NCBI GenBank assembly: GCA_023807065.1
Contig: JAJJLU010003537.1
Location: 1 to 58,069 of the forward strand
Source: Isotricha intestinalis
Lineage: Eukaryota > Ciliophora > Litostomatea > Vestibuliferida > Isotrichidae
Direction of reading: 5' to 3'
DNA: 58,069 nt
Made by a program: the position numbers and the translations under genes. Numbering within the stretch: position 1 is the first letter of the stretch; each line of letters opens with the position of its first letter. Under the pieces are notes generated by a model. The model had not been told where the DNA came from and ran no database searches. It saw only the letters and a list, made by a program, of their open reading frames with translations. Below, piece after piece: positions 30,103 through 40,008 of this stretch.

Positions 30103-33100
30103 TTAAATAGATTTATGATATAATTCATAAAAAAGAGAGTTTTGATTTTTAAGTAAAACATCAGGTTTATCAAATTCTACAATTTCTCCATTATCTAAAA
30201 CTAAAATTTTATCATAATTAATAATAGTTTTAATTCTATGAGCAACTGTAATAACAGTACAATTATCTAGAACAAGTTTTAAAGCTTTTTGAATTTTTTC
30301 TTCTGTTTTAATATCAATATTAGCAGTAGCTTCATCCATAACAATAATTTTACTTTTTCTAGTTAATGCTCTAGCAATACAAATTAATTGTTTTTCTCCC
30401 ACTGATAAATTATTTCCATTTTGTTCAATCATTTTATTTATAATATCATTATCACTTTCAGTATATTCAAATCCAATATCTTTTAATATTTTAATTATAA
30501 TTGAATTATCAACTTCATCAAAAGGATCAATGTTAAATTTTAATGTTCCTTCAAATAAACAAGGATCTTGAGGAATGATAGTAATATTTTTTCTTAATAT
30601 ATCTAAACCTATATTTCTAATATCAACATTATCAATATATATTGTTCCTTCTAAAGGTTCTAATATTCTAAATAAACATAAACAAATAGTACTTTTTCCA
30701 CTTCCAGTTCTTCCAACAATTCCAATTTTTTCTTTGGATTTAATTTCAAAATTTAAATTTTTTAAAACAATTTCTGTATTAGGTCTATATTTAACATAAT
30801 AATTATGAAATTTAATAATACCTTCACTTGGCCAATTATTTCTTTCTAAAATAATATCATTGTCTTGAATAGAAGGTTTTTCACCTTCAATTTCAGTATA
30901 TTTTAAGCATCTTTCCATAGAAATCATATTTTGTTCAACTTGAGTTGCCATTTCAAAAGCATAAGAAAGAGATAATTGCATTAAAACTGAATAAGTAAAC
31001 ATTATTCCAATACTTTGAGGAGAAAATTCCTTTTCTTTTATGATTGTTATTGTCACTAAATATATTATATAGAAAGAACCAAAAATATCAAATTGCTCTT
31101 GATACCAATTAAATGCTCCTTTTGTTAAATGATTTATTTTTATACTATTATTTACTTTTATATGAAATTTTTCTAAATATTTATTTATTTTGTTAAATGC
31201 TCTTATTGTTGTTATTCCTGGAATTGATTCACTTATAATATTTAATATTGGAGAATGTGACATTGCTTCTAAACGAGTTAATTGTCTTGCACCAATCAAA
31301 TAAAATTTACTTAATAAAATTCCAAATAATATTATTAAAGGAATATATATTAATGTATATATATCATAATATGAATCTAAAATTAATGCTCCTAAAATTG
31401 TAAAAAATCCCACTAATAAATTTCCAATTGTTTCATATGTAAATGTTAAGTTTTCTAAATCTTTTGATAATCTATTGAAAATTTGTCCTCTTGGTATTGA
31501 TTCATGAAATAAATTTATAGGAGCTTTAATTAATTTATCTATCATATCAATATGAATTTGTCTTGTTAATTTAACTGAAGATTTTGAAAGAAGGAAGATT
31601 CTAAAAAATATAAAAATAATACTTCCTAAACCTAAAGCACTGTAAATCATAAAAAATCTCCATTTTTCATTTGTTTTTTTTTGATTTTCAGGTTTTGACC
31701 AATAAGCTAACCAAAAATCACTTCCTCCTTTATTTAATTGCCATAAAAACATAATAATCATTATTAAAATCATAAATGTAATTCCTCCCATATATTTAAA
31801 ATATGATATATAAACATCAAATTTAACTTCACCTACTTCTTCATCTTCATCTTTTAATATTCTTACTAATTTTTTATTATTTAAATCATTTATATTTTTA
31901 ATATTTTCATTTTCTTTAGTATCATCAATTGATTTTTTTCTTGATTTGGCAAATTTTAATAAATTAGAAATATGACTTTCTTCAATTTCTTCAAATTTTC
32001 CAACCCAAGAAATTTTACCATTTTGAATATAAAAAATTCTATCCATATATTTTAAATATTGTAAAGCATGAGTGACGATAATTCTAGTTTTTCCTTTTAA
32101 ATATTTAATAATACAATTATGCATTATTTTTTTTCCAACATTAGCATCTAAAGCACTTATAGGATCATCAAATAAATAAATATCTGGGTTAGAATATAAT
32201 ATTCTTGCTAACGAAATTCTTACTTTTTGTCCTCCTGATAAATTTACTCCTTTTTCTCCAATTTCAGTTAAATCTCCTCCTTCAAAATTTGATAAATCAT
32301 AATTTAATTGAGATAGCTCTAATATTTCCTTATATTTTTTTTCATTATATTCATTAAAGAATAAAATATTATTTTTAATTGTATCATTTTGAATCCATGG
32401 AATTTGAGAAACATAACCTATTGACCCATTTATATATATTCCTGAACATTCTTTTGGATTTAATAATATTAAAGTATTTAATATTGATTGTAATAAAGAT
32501 GATTTTCCACTTCCAACTTCACCTATTATTCCTACCATTTCTCCTTTCTTTATTTTCAATGTTATTTCTTTTAATACTATATCATATTCTGTGTTCTCTG
32601 GAATTTCTATTTGAGTTTTTATTCTCTCTTTTAATTTCAATGTTAACAAATCTCTTTCTTTTTTTAATAATTCTTCATTCAAACCTTTTGATAAGTTTTT
32701 CCTTGTTGATATCTCATTTCCTTCTTCTTCATTTTCTTCTGTATTTTCTTCTTCATTTTCTTTAATCTTTTCTTCTTCATTTTCTTCTTTATTTTCTTTT
32801 TGATTATCTGATTTTTTATTTTTTTCCTTTTTTATCTCATCCTTTTCATTTTCTTTTTCTTCATAATCTTCTTCATCATCATCTTTTTTATTTTGTTTAA
32901 CTCCCCAACTAAAGCATCCATTTTCAATGATTATAGAATAATCTTTACTATCATCAAATTCACATTGAATGAGATTTTCTTTTTTGATTTCAGGTTGCCT
33001 AATAAATTTTTCAATTCTATCCAAAGAATTTTTAGCATCAATGAATCCATTAATAAGAGCAGGAATGAAAATAATAGGATCTTGAAGTCTTGCAAAAATT

Positions 33101-34314
33101 GCTAATCCCATTAATAAAACAGAAATTTTAAAAGATTGATGTAAAATTTGATATATTCCAATTGTTATCATAGAAACTAAAATTGGGCTTAACCAAAAAA
33201 TAGTAATATTTAAAATTGAAAGATTTAAATAATTATTTAATTGTGTAATTTCTTCTTCTCTTTTTTCAATTATTTTACTTTTAAATTTATTTTCCCAATT
33301 ATATAATTTTAATATTTTAATATTATCAAAAGTTTCTGTAGTAATTTTCATTCTAGAGTCTTTTTTATTTAAATATTCTTGTTCGATAATATTATATTGA
33401 TCGAAAATTTTTCCATTAATAAAAACAAGAATAATTAAAATGATTAATCCAGCAAAAAAAGAAATACCAAAATAATGAAATAACATAATAATAAAAACAA
33501 TAATTTTAATTGGATTAATAAATAAACCAGGAGCATCTTGAATAATCCATTCAATTTTTTCAGAATCAACTTCTATAAAATTTATTATTTCTCCTTGAGT
33601 TGCTCTTTGAGTAAAACTTGAAGGAGAAATTTTTAATAATTTATGATAAATAATACTTTGTAATTGAAAAGAAGATTTTATTCCAAGTGACATTTGTTTC
33701 ATTTGAGTATGTAAAAAAAAATAAACTTGTAAAATTTGGAAAATAATTACTATAATACCTAAATATAATAATTTATTTATTCCAAAAAATGAATTTCCTG
33801 TTTCAAAGTGATCTATATATCCTTGTAAAAGAATTACTTGTCCTATTTCACTAAATGCATTATATATACTTAATATAAATACTATTATTATTTCTTTTGC
33901 ATTTGCTCTTAAAATTGATTTAAATAATGCATTTGATTTTATATTCTTGTATCCTTTATTTTCCCATATTTCATATATTTGCTTTTTAAAATTTATTGAA
34001 TCATTTTCTGATATTAATCTTCCAAAATATTTTTCATTTAATTTTTTTTTTCTTGATAATCTTAATATGTAAAAAGACCAAAGGAAAAATAATCGAGAAA
34101 TAATATTTGATTCTTTATATGGATCATATTTAAAACCAAAATTAGAATCATCTATTTTTTCTTCATTGTTATCTATTGAATCTTCTTTTTTTTCATTTTT
34201 TTTTGTTTCACCTGATTTTTCAATTTTTTCATTATTGTCCAAATTTTCATCCTTGTTTAATAAAGATTCTGTAATATCTTCAATATCTAATTTTTGGATA
34301 TTTTTTTCTTTCAT
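30103..34314 (-). CDS. ABC transporter, subfamily C (MRP-like)
   Basis: 1403 aa from the first ATG (34314); an in-frame TTG lies further upstream but is unlikely to be used. ABCC proteins export conjugates, nucleotides or drugs. The order is membrane domain 1, NBD1, membrane domain 2, NBD2, without the extra N-terminal TMD0, as in MRP4-type members. NBD1 has Walker A GEVGSGKSS (about 598), signature LSGGQ (about 692) and Walker B ending FDDP, so the catalytic Glu is Asp, as usual in ABCC NBD1. NBD2 has GRTGSGKST (about 1201), LSVGEKQ (about 1302) and MDEATANID with the Glu kept. Unusual is a Glu/Lys/Asn-rich insertion of about 90-100 residues (roughly 474-565) between the first strand of NBD1 (CFSWG) and Walker A. 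It is the first intact gene of piece C. Confidence 0.92.
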   Translation of the reverse strand: MKEKNIQKLDIEDITESLLNKDENLDNNEKIEKSGETKKNEKKEDSIDNNEEKIDDSNFGFKYDPYKESNIISRLFFLWSFYILRLSRKKKLNEKYFGRLISENDSINFKKQIYEIWENKGYKNIKSNALFKSILRANAKEIIIVFILSIYNAFSEIGQVILLQGYIDHFETGNSFFGINKLLYLGIIVIIFQILQVYFFLHTQMKQMSLGIKSSFQLQSIIYHKLLKISPSSFTQRATQGEIINFIEVDSEKIEWIIQDAPGLFINPIKIIVFIIMLFHYFGISFFAGLIILIILVFINGKIFDQYNIIEQEYLNKKDSRMKITTETFDNIKILKLYNWENKFKSKIIEKREEEITQLNNYLNLSILNITIFWLSPILVSMITIGIYQILHQSFKISVLLMGLAIFARLQDPIIFIPALINGFIDAKNSLDRIEKFIRQPEIKKENLIQCEFDDSKDYSIIIENGCFSWGVKQNKKDDDEEDYEEKENEKDEIKKEKNKKSDNQKENKEENEEEKIKENEEENTEENEEEGNEISTRKNLSKGLNEELLKKERDLLTLKLKERIKTQIEIPENTEYDIVLKEITLKIKKGEMVGIIGEVGSGKSSLLQSILNTLILLNPKECSGIYINGSIGYVSQIPWIQNDTIKNNILFFNEYNEKKYKEILELSQLNYDLSNFEGGDLTEIGEKGVNLSGGQKVRISLARILYSNPDIYLFDDPISALDANVGKKIMHNCIIKYLKGKTRIIVTHALQYLKYMDRIFYIQNGKISWVGKFEEIEESHISNLLKFAKSRKKSIDDTKENENIKNINDLNNKKLVRILKDEDEEVGEVKFDVYISYFKYMGGITFMILIMIIMFLWQLNKGGSDFWLAYWSKPENQKKTNEKWRFFMIYSALGLGSIIFIFFRIFLLSKSSVKLTRQIHIDMIDKLIKAPINLFHESIPRGQIFNRLSKDLENLTFTYETIGNLLVGFFTILGALILDSYYDIYTLIYIPLIILFGILLSKFYLIGARQLTRLEAMSHSPILNIISESIPGITTIRAFNKINKYLEKFHIKVNNSIKINHLTKGAFNWYQEQFDIFGSFYIIYLVTITIIKEKEFSPQSIGIMFTYSVLMQLSLSYAFEMATQVEQNMISMERCLKYTEIEGEKPSIQDNDIILERNNWPSEGIIKFHNYYVKYRPNTEIVLKNLNFEIKSKEKIGIVGRTGSGKSTICLCLFRILEPLEGTIYIDNVDIRNIGLDILRKNITIIPQDPCLFEGTLKFNIDPFDEVDNSIIIKILKDIGFEYTESDNDIINKMIEQNGNNLSVGEKQLICIARALTRKSKIIVMDEATANIDIKTEEKIQKALKLVLDNCTVITVAHRIKTIINYDKILVLDNGEIVEFDKPDVLLKNQNSLFYELYHKSI

Positions 34315-34632
34315 TAAATAATTATTTTTTTTTTTGGAAATGTTCAATGTTGACTGGAATTAAAATTTTAAAAAACAATTAAATTTTTTTTATTAGATAA
34401 TTATTTTATTAAACTTAGATTTATAAAGGAATTACTATTAATAATGTATTTAAATTATTAATTAATATGATTAGGATAATGAAAAAAGATTTTTTAATTA
34501 TATTATAAAAAAGATTTTATTACATTTACTATAATTCTCATTTATAGTTATATGATACTTTAATGTTATTTATATTTATGAATAAAAACCAAAAAAAATA
34601 ATATAATTCCTTTAATAAAAAAAAATATATAA
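34315..34632. promoter_or_regulatory. divergent intergenic region
   Basis: About 320 AT-rich bases between the divergent ABCC gene and the gene at 34633. No recognisable motif. Confidence 0.3.
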
Positions 34633-36237
34633 ATGTCAAATTTGAATGACGAAGAAAAAAAAGAAATAACAGAAGAAGGAAAAAATAATGAATTAATAGA
34701 AGGAATGATAAAGACATTAAATAATTTATCTAATGATGTAAATCAGAAAAAGGTAGAAATAGAAATGATAAAAAATAAAATAAAAGAAGGAAAATTTGAT
34801 TATAATAAAGAAGTAAAAATTTATCAAGAATTAAATAAAGAAATAATATTAAATGAAGAAAAAAAAGGAGAAATTGAGAATTATATAAGTAAAATAAAAA
34901 AAAAAAAATTAATTTTTAATTCTTCTTTAACAAAAGAATTTCTTCAGAATTTAATTGAAGGATTTAAAAAATTTGAAGAAATATATATTTATTTTATTAC
35001 TTTTAGTGGTTATCCTTTACACAAAGATTTAGATTTTATTTCAATAATTTTAACAGATGAATATGAATTAAAATATGTTATTGAATATAGTGAAAAATAT
35101 CAATTTAATTTATATGAAAATTCAAAAGAAGAATTTGAACTAATTAAAAATAATATTATTCAATTTAAAAAACAAAATTCTATTCCATATCAATTTCAAT
35201 TAATTTTTGAAAATATGGAAAATATATATAAAATTATAGAATTAAATTATAAAAAAAATGATATTATAAATAATATAAATAAAAAAATAGAAGAAAAAAA
35301 TAATAGATTTATCATATTAAAAAAAATAGAAGGAAATATAATAAGTAATGAGAAAACTTTTCAAGAAATGAAAATTTATGTTAAAAATATAAATTCTATT
35401 TTAGAAAATTATCAAACATTAAAAGAAAACAACGATAAATCAAATTTTTTAAAATTTGCAAAAATAGTAAATGACTTTGATACTGTGAATTTTACAAGTG
35501 AAAATATAACTAATATATGTATAAATAATATGACTCTTCAAAGTGAATTTAATATAGAGAATAATTCTAAAAAATCATTAAATGATAATAATAATGACAA
35601 AAAAAATAATAATGTAAATATTGAAAATAATAATAAAAATAATATTTCAAAATTAAATAAAAATGAATTGAATTTAAATATTTCTATTGACAAAAATATT
35701 AATAATAAAACATCCAAAAAATTAAAATTAAGATCAACAACTCCAATTCATAGTTTAAAAAAGGGAAAAATTTCAAAACCAAAATCTCCGAATTTATCAT
35801 TAATTTCAAAAGAGAATTCTAAATCTCAAAAGAAAAAATTATATCATAATAAATCATATTTAAATAATTTAAATATGCCTTTTCCATTAAACAATTTATT
35901 TCAGAAAACAGTAATAAAAAAGAAAATAATAAAGAATGATTTAGATAATGAAAAAACAGAAAGAAATGATAATATAATATTAAATTTAATAAGAACTAAT
36001 ATTAATAATATGATTATAAAAGATTCTAATGTTCCTTTTTCAATTGATAATGATTCTGTTTGTGATGAAGTTTGTCCTTATAGAAATGATAAATTTCAAA
36101 TTTCTTCTTTAGTTATTAAAAATGAAAATGGGAAAATTTATCCAATTTATAATAAAGGAAATTTTCAAAATAATTTTCATGATTATAAAATTGATAGAAA
36201 AACTTATTCTAATGAATGTTGCATGTCTTGTACTTAA
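34633..36237 (+). CDS. coiled-coil protein with Cys-containing C-terminus, function unknown
   Basis: 534 aa. The N-terminal ~100 residues are a charged coiled coil. Residues 100-200 look folded (FEEIYIYFITFSGYPLHKDL; SIILTDEYELKYVIEYSEKY), followed by more coil to about 270, then an Asn/Lys/Ser-rich stretch to about 440. The last 65 residues carry CDEVCPYRND and end NECCMSCT, a cluster that could be lipidated or bind metal. No membrane segments or known domain are seen. Confidence 0.5.
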   Translation: MSNLNDEEKKEITEEGKNNELIEGMIKTLNNLSNDVNQKKVEIEMIKNKIKEGKFDYNKEVKIYQELNKEIILNEEKKGEIENYISKIKKKKLIFNSSLTKEFLQNLIEGFKKFEEIYIYFITFSGYPLHKDLDFISIILTDEYELKYVIEYSEKYQFNLYENSKEEFELIKNNIIQFKKQNSIPYQFQLIFENMENIYKIIELNYKKNDIINNINKKIEEKNNRFIILKKIEGNIISNEKTFQEMKIYVKNINSILENYQTLKENNDKSNFLKFAKIVNDFDTVNFTSENITNICINNMTLQSEFNIENNSKKSLNDNNNDKKNNNVNIENNNKNNISKLNKNELNLNISIDKNINNKTSKKLKLRSTTPIHSLKKGKISKPKSPNLSLISKENSKSQKKKLYHNKSYLNNLNMPFPLNNLFQKTVIKKKIIKNDLDNEKTERNDNIILNLIRTNINNMIIKDSNVPFSIDNDSVCDEVCPYRNDKFQISSLVIKNENGKIYPIYNKGNFQNNFHDYKIDRKTYSNECCMSCT

Positions 36238-36548
36238 TTATTTATAATTCTAATTTATATATATGTTTTAGTTATTCAAATTTTATTCATAAATATTTAA
36301 ATATGAAAAGTAAGTTTAAATATGTATAAAATTAATTAATTTTTTTTGTATTTTTTTTTATAAATTGATGTTGAATTTATTATTTTATTTTTTTCATTTA
36401 TAGACTATATATTCATTAAGGTATTTAAACAATATAAATGTATATTTCATTTTTTTTTAATCTTAAAAAATATTATATTGAAACTACCATTATCCAAAAA
36501 TAGTTTATTATTTTTTAAATTTAGTAAATATTTTTATTTTCATATAAA
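36238..36548. other. intergenic, no gene seen
   Basis: 311 AT-rich bases between two plus-strand genes. Nothing recognisable beyond probable 3' and 5' flanks. Confidence 0.35.
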
Positions 36549-37610
36549 ATGAGACATCAAAATTCTTTTCAAATTTTAAAAAACCAAATAAAAAACATAA
36601 ATTATAATAATTGGTCAATTTCTTTAATACAAAATTTTGATTCTTTAATAATAGAAGTTAATAAAGAAAAATCATTATATAAATATGAAAAGCAATTTTT
36701 TAACTCTTATTTAACAACAATTCCTCTTTTTTCTTTGAAATCAATGGATGAAATTATAAGTATTATTTTACATTTAATATACAATAATAAAATAAAAATT
36801 GAAGAATCCGAAACTTCAATTAAATTAATAATAAATCCTTATTCAAATATGAATTTTTCTTTTAATTTAGATAAAAAAAGTTATTTAATGAATAAAATTG
36901 TAAATAAAATAGAGTTTATAGAAAATAATTTTATTCAAGGAATATATAAAAAAAGGGAAAAAATATTTGTAGAATTATTTAATAAATATGAAAATCAATT
37001 GAAAGAAATAAAGAGAGAGGTTGAAAATTTAAAATCTAAAATTGATGACCAAATGAATGAAAATAAAAGATTGAAGGAATTGATTGATGAAATGAATAAA
37101 AAAGAAAATAAATCAAATAGAAATTCAAAAGATATTATCATTAAAAATAAGGAAAATAAAATTGAAAAAATAGATAAAAAAATTTTGAAATCTAAAGACA
37201 AAAATGAAGCACAAATTTCTGAAATAAATAAATATAATAGTAATTTTTCTGCATTAAATCTAATGAAAAAAAATCGAAGCAAAAATGAAAGACAAAATTC
37301 AAAGTATAAATCAAATAATATTAGTTATTCAAAGGGTGAACATAAATTGTCTTTGAATAATTTAGAAGGAATAACAAATACAAATCATAATGATTTAAAA
37401 ATTAATACTCCTTTAAATCAACATTCAAAAAATTATATAATCCAATCTGATTTTAAAAATCCAAAAAATAAATTAACATTGGATAATGATAAAATTGATT
37501 TTCGTGAGTCAAAACCATTTATTAGAAGAAATGATTCTACAAAAAATATATTTATCAATGACAAAATAAAAGGAAATAAAACAACAAATAATAGTCGAGA
37601 TAAGTTTTAA
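36549..37610 (+). CDS. coiled-coil protein with ciliate-type N-terminal domain
   Basis: 353 aa. Residues 1-105 show the pattern YEKQFFNSYLTTIPLFSLKS, then a helix (MDEIISIILHLIYNNKIKI) and two strands (ESETSIKLIINPYSNMNF). Modules with this YE.xF...YL pattern are common at the N-terminus of ciliate and Trichomonas proteins; their role is not known to me. A strong coiled coil follows (about 130-190) and then a basic, Asn/Ser-rich tail. No signal peptide or membrane helix. Confidence 0.5.
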   Translation: MRHQNSFQILKNQIKNINYNNWSISLIQNFDSLIIEVNKEKSLYKYEKQFFNSYLTTIPLFSLKSMDEIISIILHLIYNNKIKIEESETSIKLIINPYSNMNFSFNLDKKSYLMNKIVNKIEFIENNFIQGIYKKREKIFVELFNKYENQLKEIKREVENLKSKIDDQMNENKRLKELIDEMNKKENKSNRNSKDIIIKNKENKIEKIDKKILKSKDKNEAQISEINKYNSNFSALNLMKKNRSKNERQNSKYKSNNISYSKGEHKLSLNNLEGITNTNHNDLKINTPLNQHSKNYIIQSDFKNPKNKLTLDNDKIDFRESKPFIRRNDSTKNIFINDKIKGNKTTNNSRDKF

Positions 37611-37954
37611 AAACACATACATATAAAACAATAAATTATTCTTTTCCTTTTAATCATAAAAATATAATAAATATAATCTTTAAAAAATTAATATTAAAAA
37701 AATCATAAAAATTATCTGTTTTTATTATTAGAGAATGATTATATTATAATTTAAAAGGAAAATTTATTATTATAAATTTTATATAAGTTAAATTACAATT
37801 GTTCATTTTTTTTTAAATTAAAAAATTATTTTTAGATAATTGTAAAAAATATTGATAATATTTATTTTTATTAGAAATGTTCTAATCAAAAATAAACAAA
37901 AAAATTAATTAAAAAAATAAAAACAAAAAAAAAAACATAATTTTATTAAATTAA
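37611..37954. other. intergenic, no gene seen
   Basis: 344 AT-rich bases with A-runs just upstream of the next start codon. No ORF, exon or RNA gene is recognisable. Confidence 0.35.
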
Positions 37955-39247
37955 ATGATAAAAATACTTTGCATATTAATAGTCTTAATAAAATCAAAGT
38001 TAACAAAAGAAGAAGAGAAATATATAAAAATTCCATTTAAAACTCAACAAAGTGAAATAACAAAAAATAATTTAATTCCAAAATTATTAGAAAATGAAAT
38101 ATATATAGAAATTGAAGTAGGAAGTAAATTACAAAAAATTCCAATTTACATTAAATTTGATTCATATATTTTTTTTTTATCAGGTTCAGAATTATCAAAT
38201 CCATATTTTAATGAAAAATTATCTGAAACTTTTAAAATAAATGAAACAAAAACTTTTAAATTTCCTTATCAATATTTTTCAGAAGGTTATATTTCAAATG
38301 ATACAATTAAAATTAATGATAAAGAAATAAAAGAATTTAATTTTATTTTAGGAAATAAATTAAATAAAAATTATAAAATTTATTCTGGACAAATTGGTTT
38401 AAGATTAAATAAAAATGGTGCTGAAAGAGATAATAATTTATCAAATAATTGTTTTATTAAAACTCTTATGAAATTAAATGTAATTTCAACTTCTGATTTT
38501 ACTTTTAATTATTTCAATAATACTAATGGAGAATTTATTATTGGTTCAAAACCCGATGTTTATGATTCTAATTATAAAAATGATAAATTTATTAGTTTTA
38601 AAGGATATAATAAATCATATGATTTAAATTGGAAAATTATTTTTGATAATTTTTATTTTGGAAATTATTCAGAAAAAAAAATAGAAACTGTAATTGAAAT
38701 TGAATTTGGATTAATGTTATGTCCTGATTATATTTTTGATAATTTTATTAAATATTTATTTTCTAATTTTACTAAAAATAATACTTGTCAAATTCAAAAT
38801 TATCAAGCTTTCAAATATATTATTTGTAATAAAGATTTTGATGTTAATTCAATTGGAAATTTATTTTTTGAAATTAAATCTTTAAATACAAATTTCACTT
38901 TTAATTCAAAATCTTTATTTTATAATGTTGATGATATAAAATTATTTGTTTTTATTACTAGAATAACTAATAATTATTGGAAATTTGGAAAACCTTTTTT
39001 TCAAACTTTTAATTTAACTTTCAATTATAATAATAAAACAATTGGATTTTATCAAAAAGAAAATAACAATAAAAATAAAGGAAGTATATTATCAACTGTA
39101 TTTATTATAATATTATTTATCATTAATTTTTTTGTAATTGGATTTTTAATATATTATTTCTTTTTTAATAAAAAAGAAAATATTGATAATCAAGTAGAAG
39201 AATTATATTCTTCTATTGGAAATACCAATATAGAATTTGAAAAATAA
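37955..39247 (+). CDS. pepsin-fold (A1) membrane protein with lost catalytic motifs
   Basis: 430 aa. A signal peptide (about 1-16) leads to a pepsin-like fold: IYIEIEVGSKLQKIPIYIKF precedes the position of the first active-site motif, and GEFIIGSKPDVYD, WKIIFDNFYFGN and the closing KFGKPFFQTFNLTFNYN plus GFYQ match the A1 aspartyl-protease plan. However, the first DTG reads Asp69-Ser-Tyr and the second (usually DSG/DTG) reads Glu250-Phe-Gly. A functional aspartyl protease needs both, so this is probably a non-catalytic relative. A single membrane helix near 375-400 and a short acidic tail anchor it as a type I membrane protein. Several N-glycosylation sequons (NxT/S) fit an extracellular or luminal location. 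Confidence 0.65.
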   Translation: MIKILCILIVLIKSKLTKEEEKYIKIPFKTQQSEITKNNLIPKLLENEIYIEIEVGSKLQKIPIYIKFDSYIFFLSGSELSNPYFNEKLSETFKINETKTFKFPYQYFSEGYISNDTIKINDKEIKEFNFILGNKLNKNYKIYSGQIGLRLNKNGAERDNNLSNNCFIKTLMKLNVISTSDFTFNYFNNTNGEFIIGSKPDVYDSNYKNDKFISFKGYNKSYDLNWKIIFDNFYFGNYSEKKIETVIEIEFGLMLCPDYIFDNFIKYLFSNFTKNNTCQIQNYQAFKYIICNKDFDVNSIGNLFFEIKSLNTNFTFNSKSLFYNVDDIKLFVFITRITNNYWKFGKPFFQTFNLTFNYNNKTIGFYQKENNNKNKGSILSTVFIIILFIINFFVIGFLIYYFFFNKKENIDNQVEELYSSIGNTNIEFEK

Positions 39248-39403
39248 AAAAAGTAAATTTATAAAAAAATTTTATTATATTAAATTATATTAAAAAAATT
39301 TATTAAAAATATTAAATAGAAAATATAATAGAAAATAATTTGAAAAACATAAATAATTTTTTTTCTTATTTTTATTTTTTTTCATAAATGAATTTAAATA
39401 ATT

Positions 39404-39853
39404 ATGATAAAATCATCTGAAAAAAGAAAAGAAAATATTTCTTTTAATAAAAGAGATAGTAGTGAAAAAAAAAGGTTAAAAAAAAATAATGAAAATAAAA
39501 AACTGTTTTTCAATAATTTTATTAAAACAAATTTTTATTCTGAATTAAAAAGAAAATACGAAAATGAAAAAGATAAATCTCCTTCAAAATTTAATATTAC
39601 TCCATTAAGAAGAAAAGCAAAACCAATTTTAAAAAAAACTCCTATTAAAATTAAAGAAATAAATAATTCTGAACATAAAAATAATTCAAATAATAAAAAT
39701 TCAAGTTCAAAAAAATATTTAGGCAAAAAAAGAGGAATAAGTTTTAATAATAATAAATTAGTTAAAGAATTTAATCCTAAAACTCCTGTAAAAGAAATTT
39801 CAAAAAGTGGAATTAGATTTTCTCCTGTTGAAAGAAAAGAATTATTATATTAA
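39404..39853 (+). CDS. small Lys-rich protein, function unknown
   Basis: 149 aa, very basic. It contains several Ser/Thr-Pro sites (KSPSKFN, ITPLRRK, KTPIK, PKTPVKE, RFSPVER) and RGISFNNNKLVKEFNPKTP, which look like cyclin-dependent or other proline-directed phosphorylation sites. A short upstream ORF begins at 39387 and ends within 11 codons, overlapping the start. No domain is recognised. Confidence 0.45.
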   Translation: MIKSSEKRKENISFNKRDSSEKKRLKKNNENKKLFFNNFIKTNFYSELKRKYENEKDKSPSKFNITPLRRKAKPILKKTPIKIKEINNSEHKNNSNNKNSSSKKYLGKKRGISFNNNKLVKEFNPKTPVKEISKSGIRFSPVERKELLY

Positions 39854-40008
39854 TATGATAATTTATTATTAAAAAATTAAAACAATTATAATTTTAACAT
39901 TTTAAAAATATTTTTTTTATATGGAATATTAATTGTAAATATATGAATAAATTATATGATTTTTATTTTTACGAATAGAATTAATAAAAATTTTTGTTTT
40001 TTTATAAA

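Noticed and set aside
34315..34347. Upstream TTG start of the ABCC gene, and similar TTG/GTG starts at 39994, 44370, 49677 and 54960
   Set aside because: Eukaryotic genes rarely begin at these codons and a good in-frame ATG follows within 1 to 11 codons in each case.
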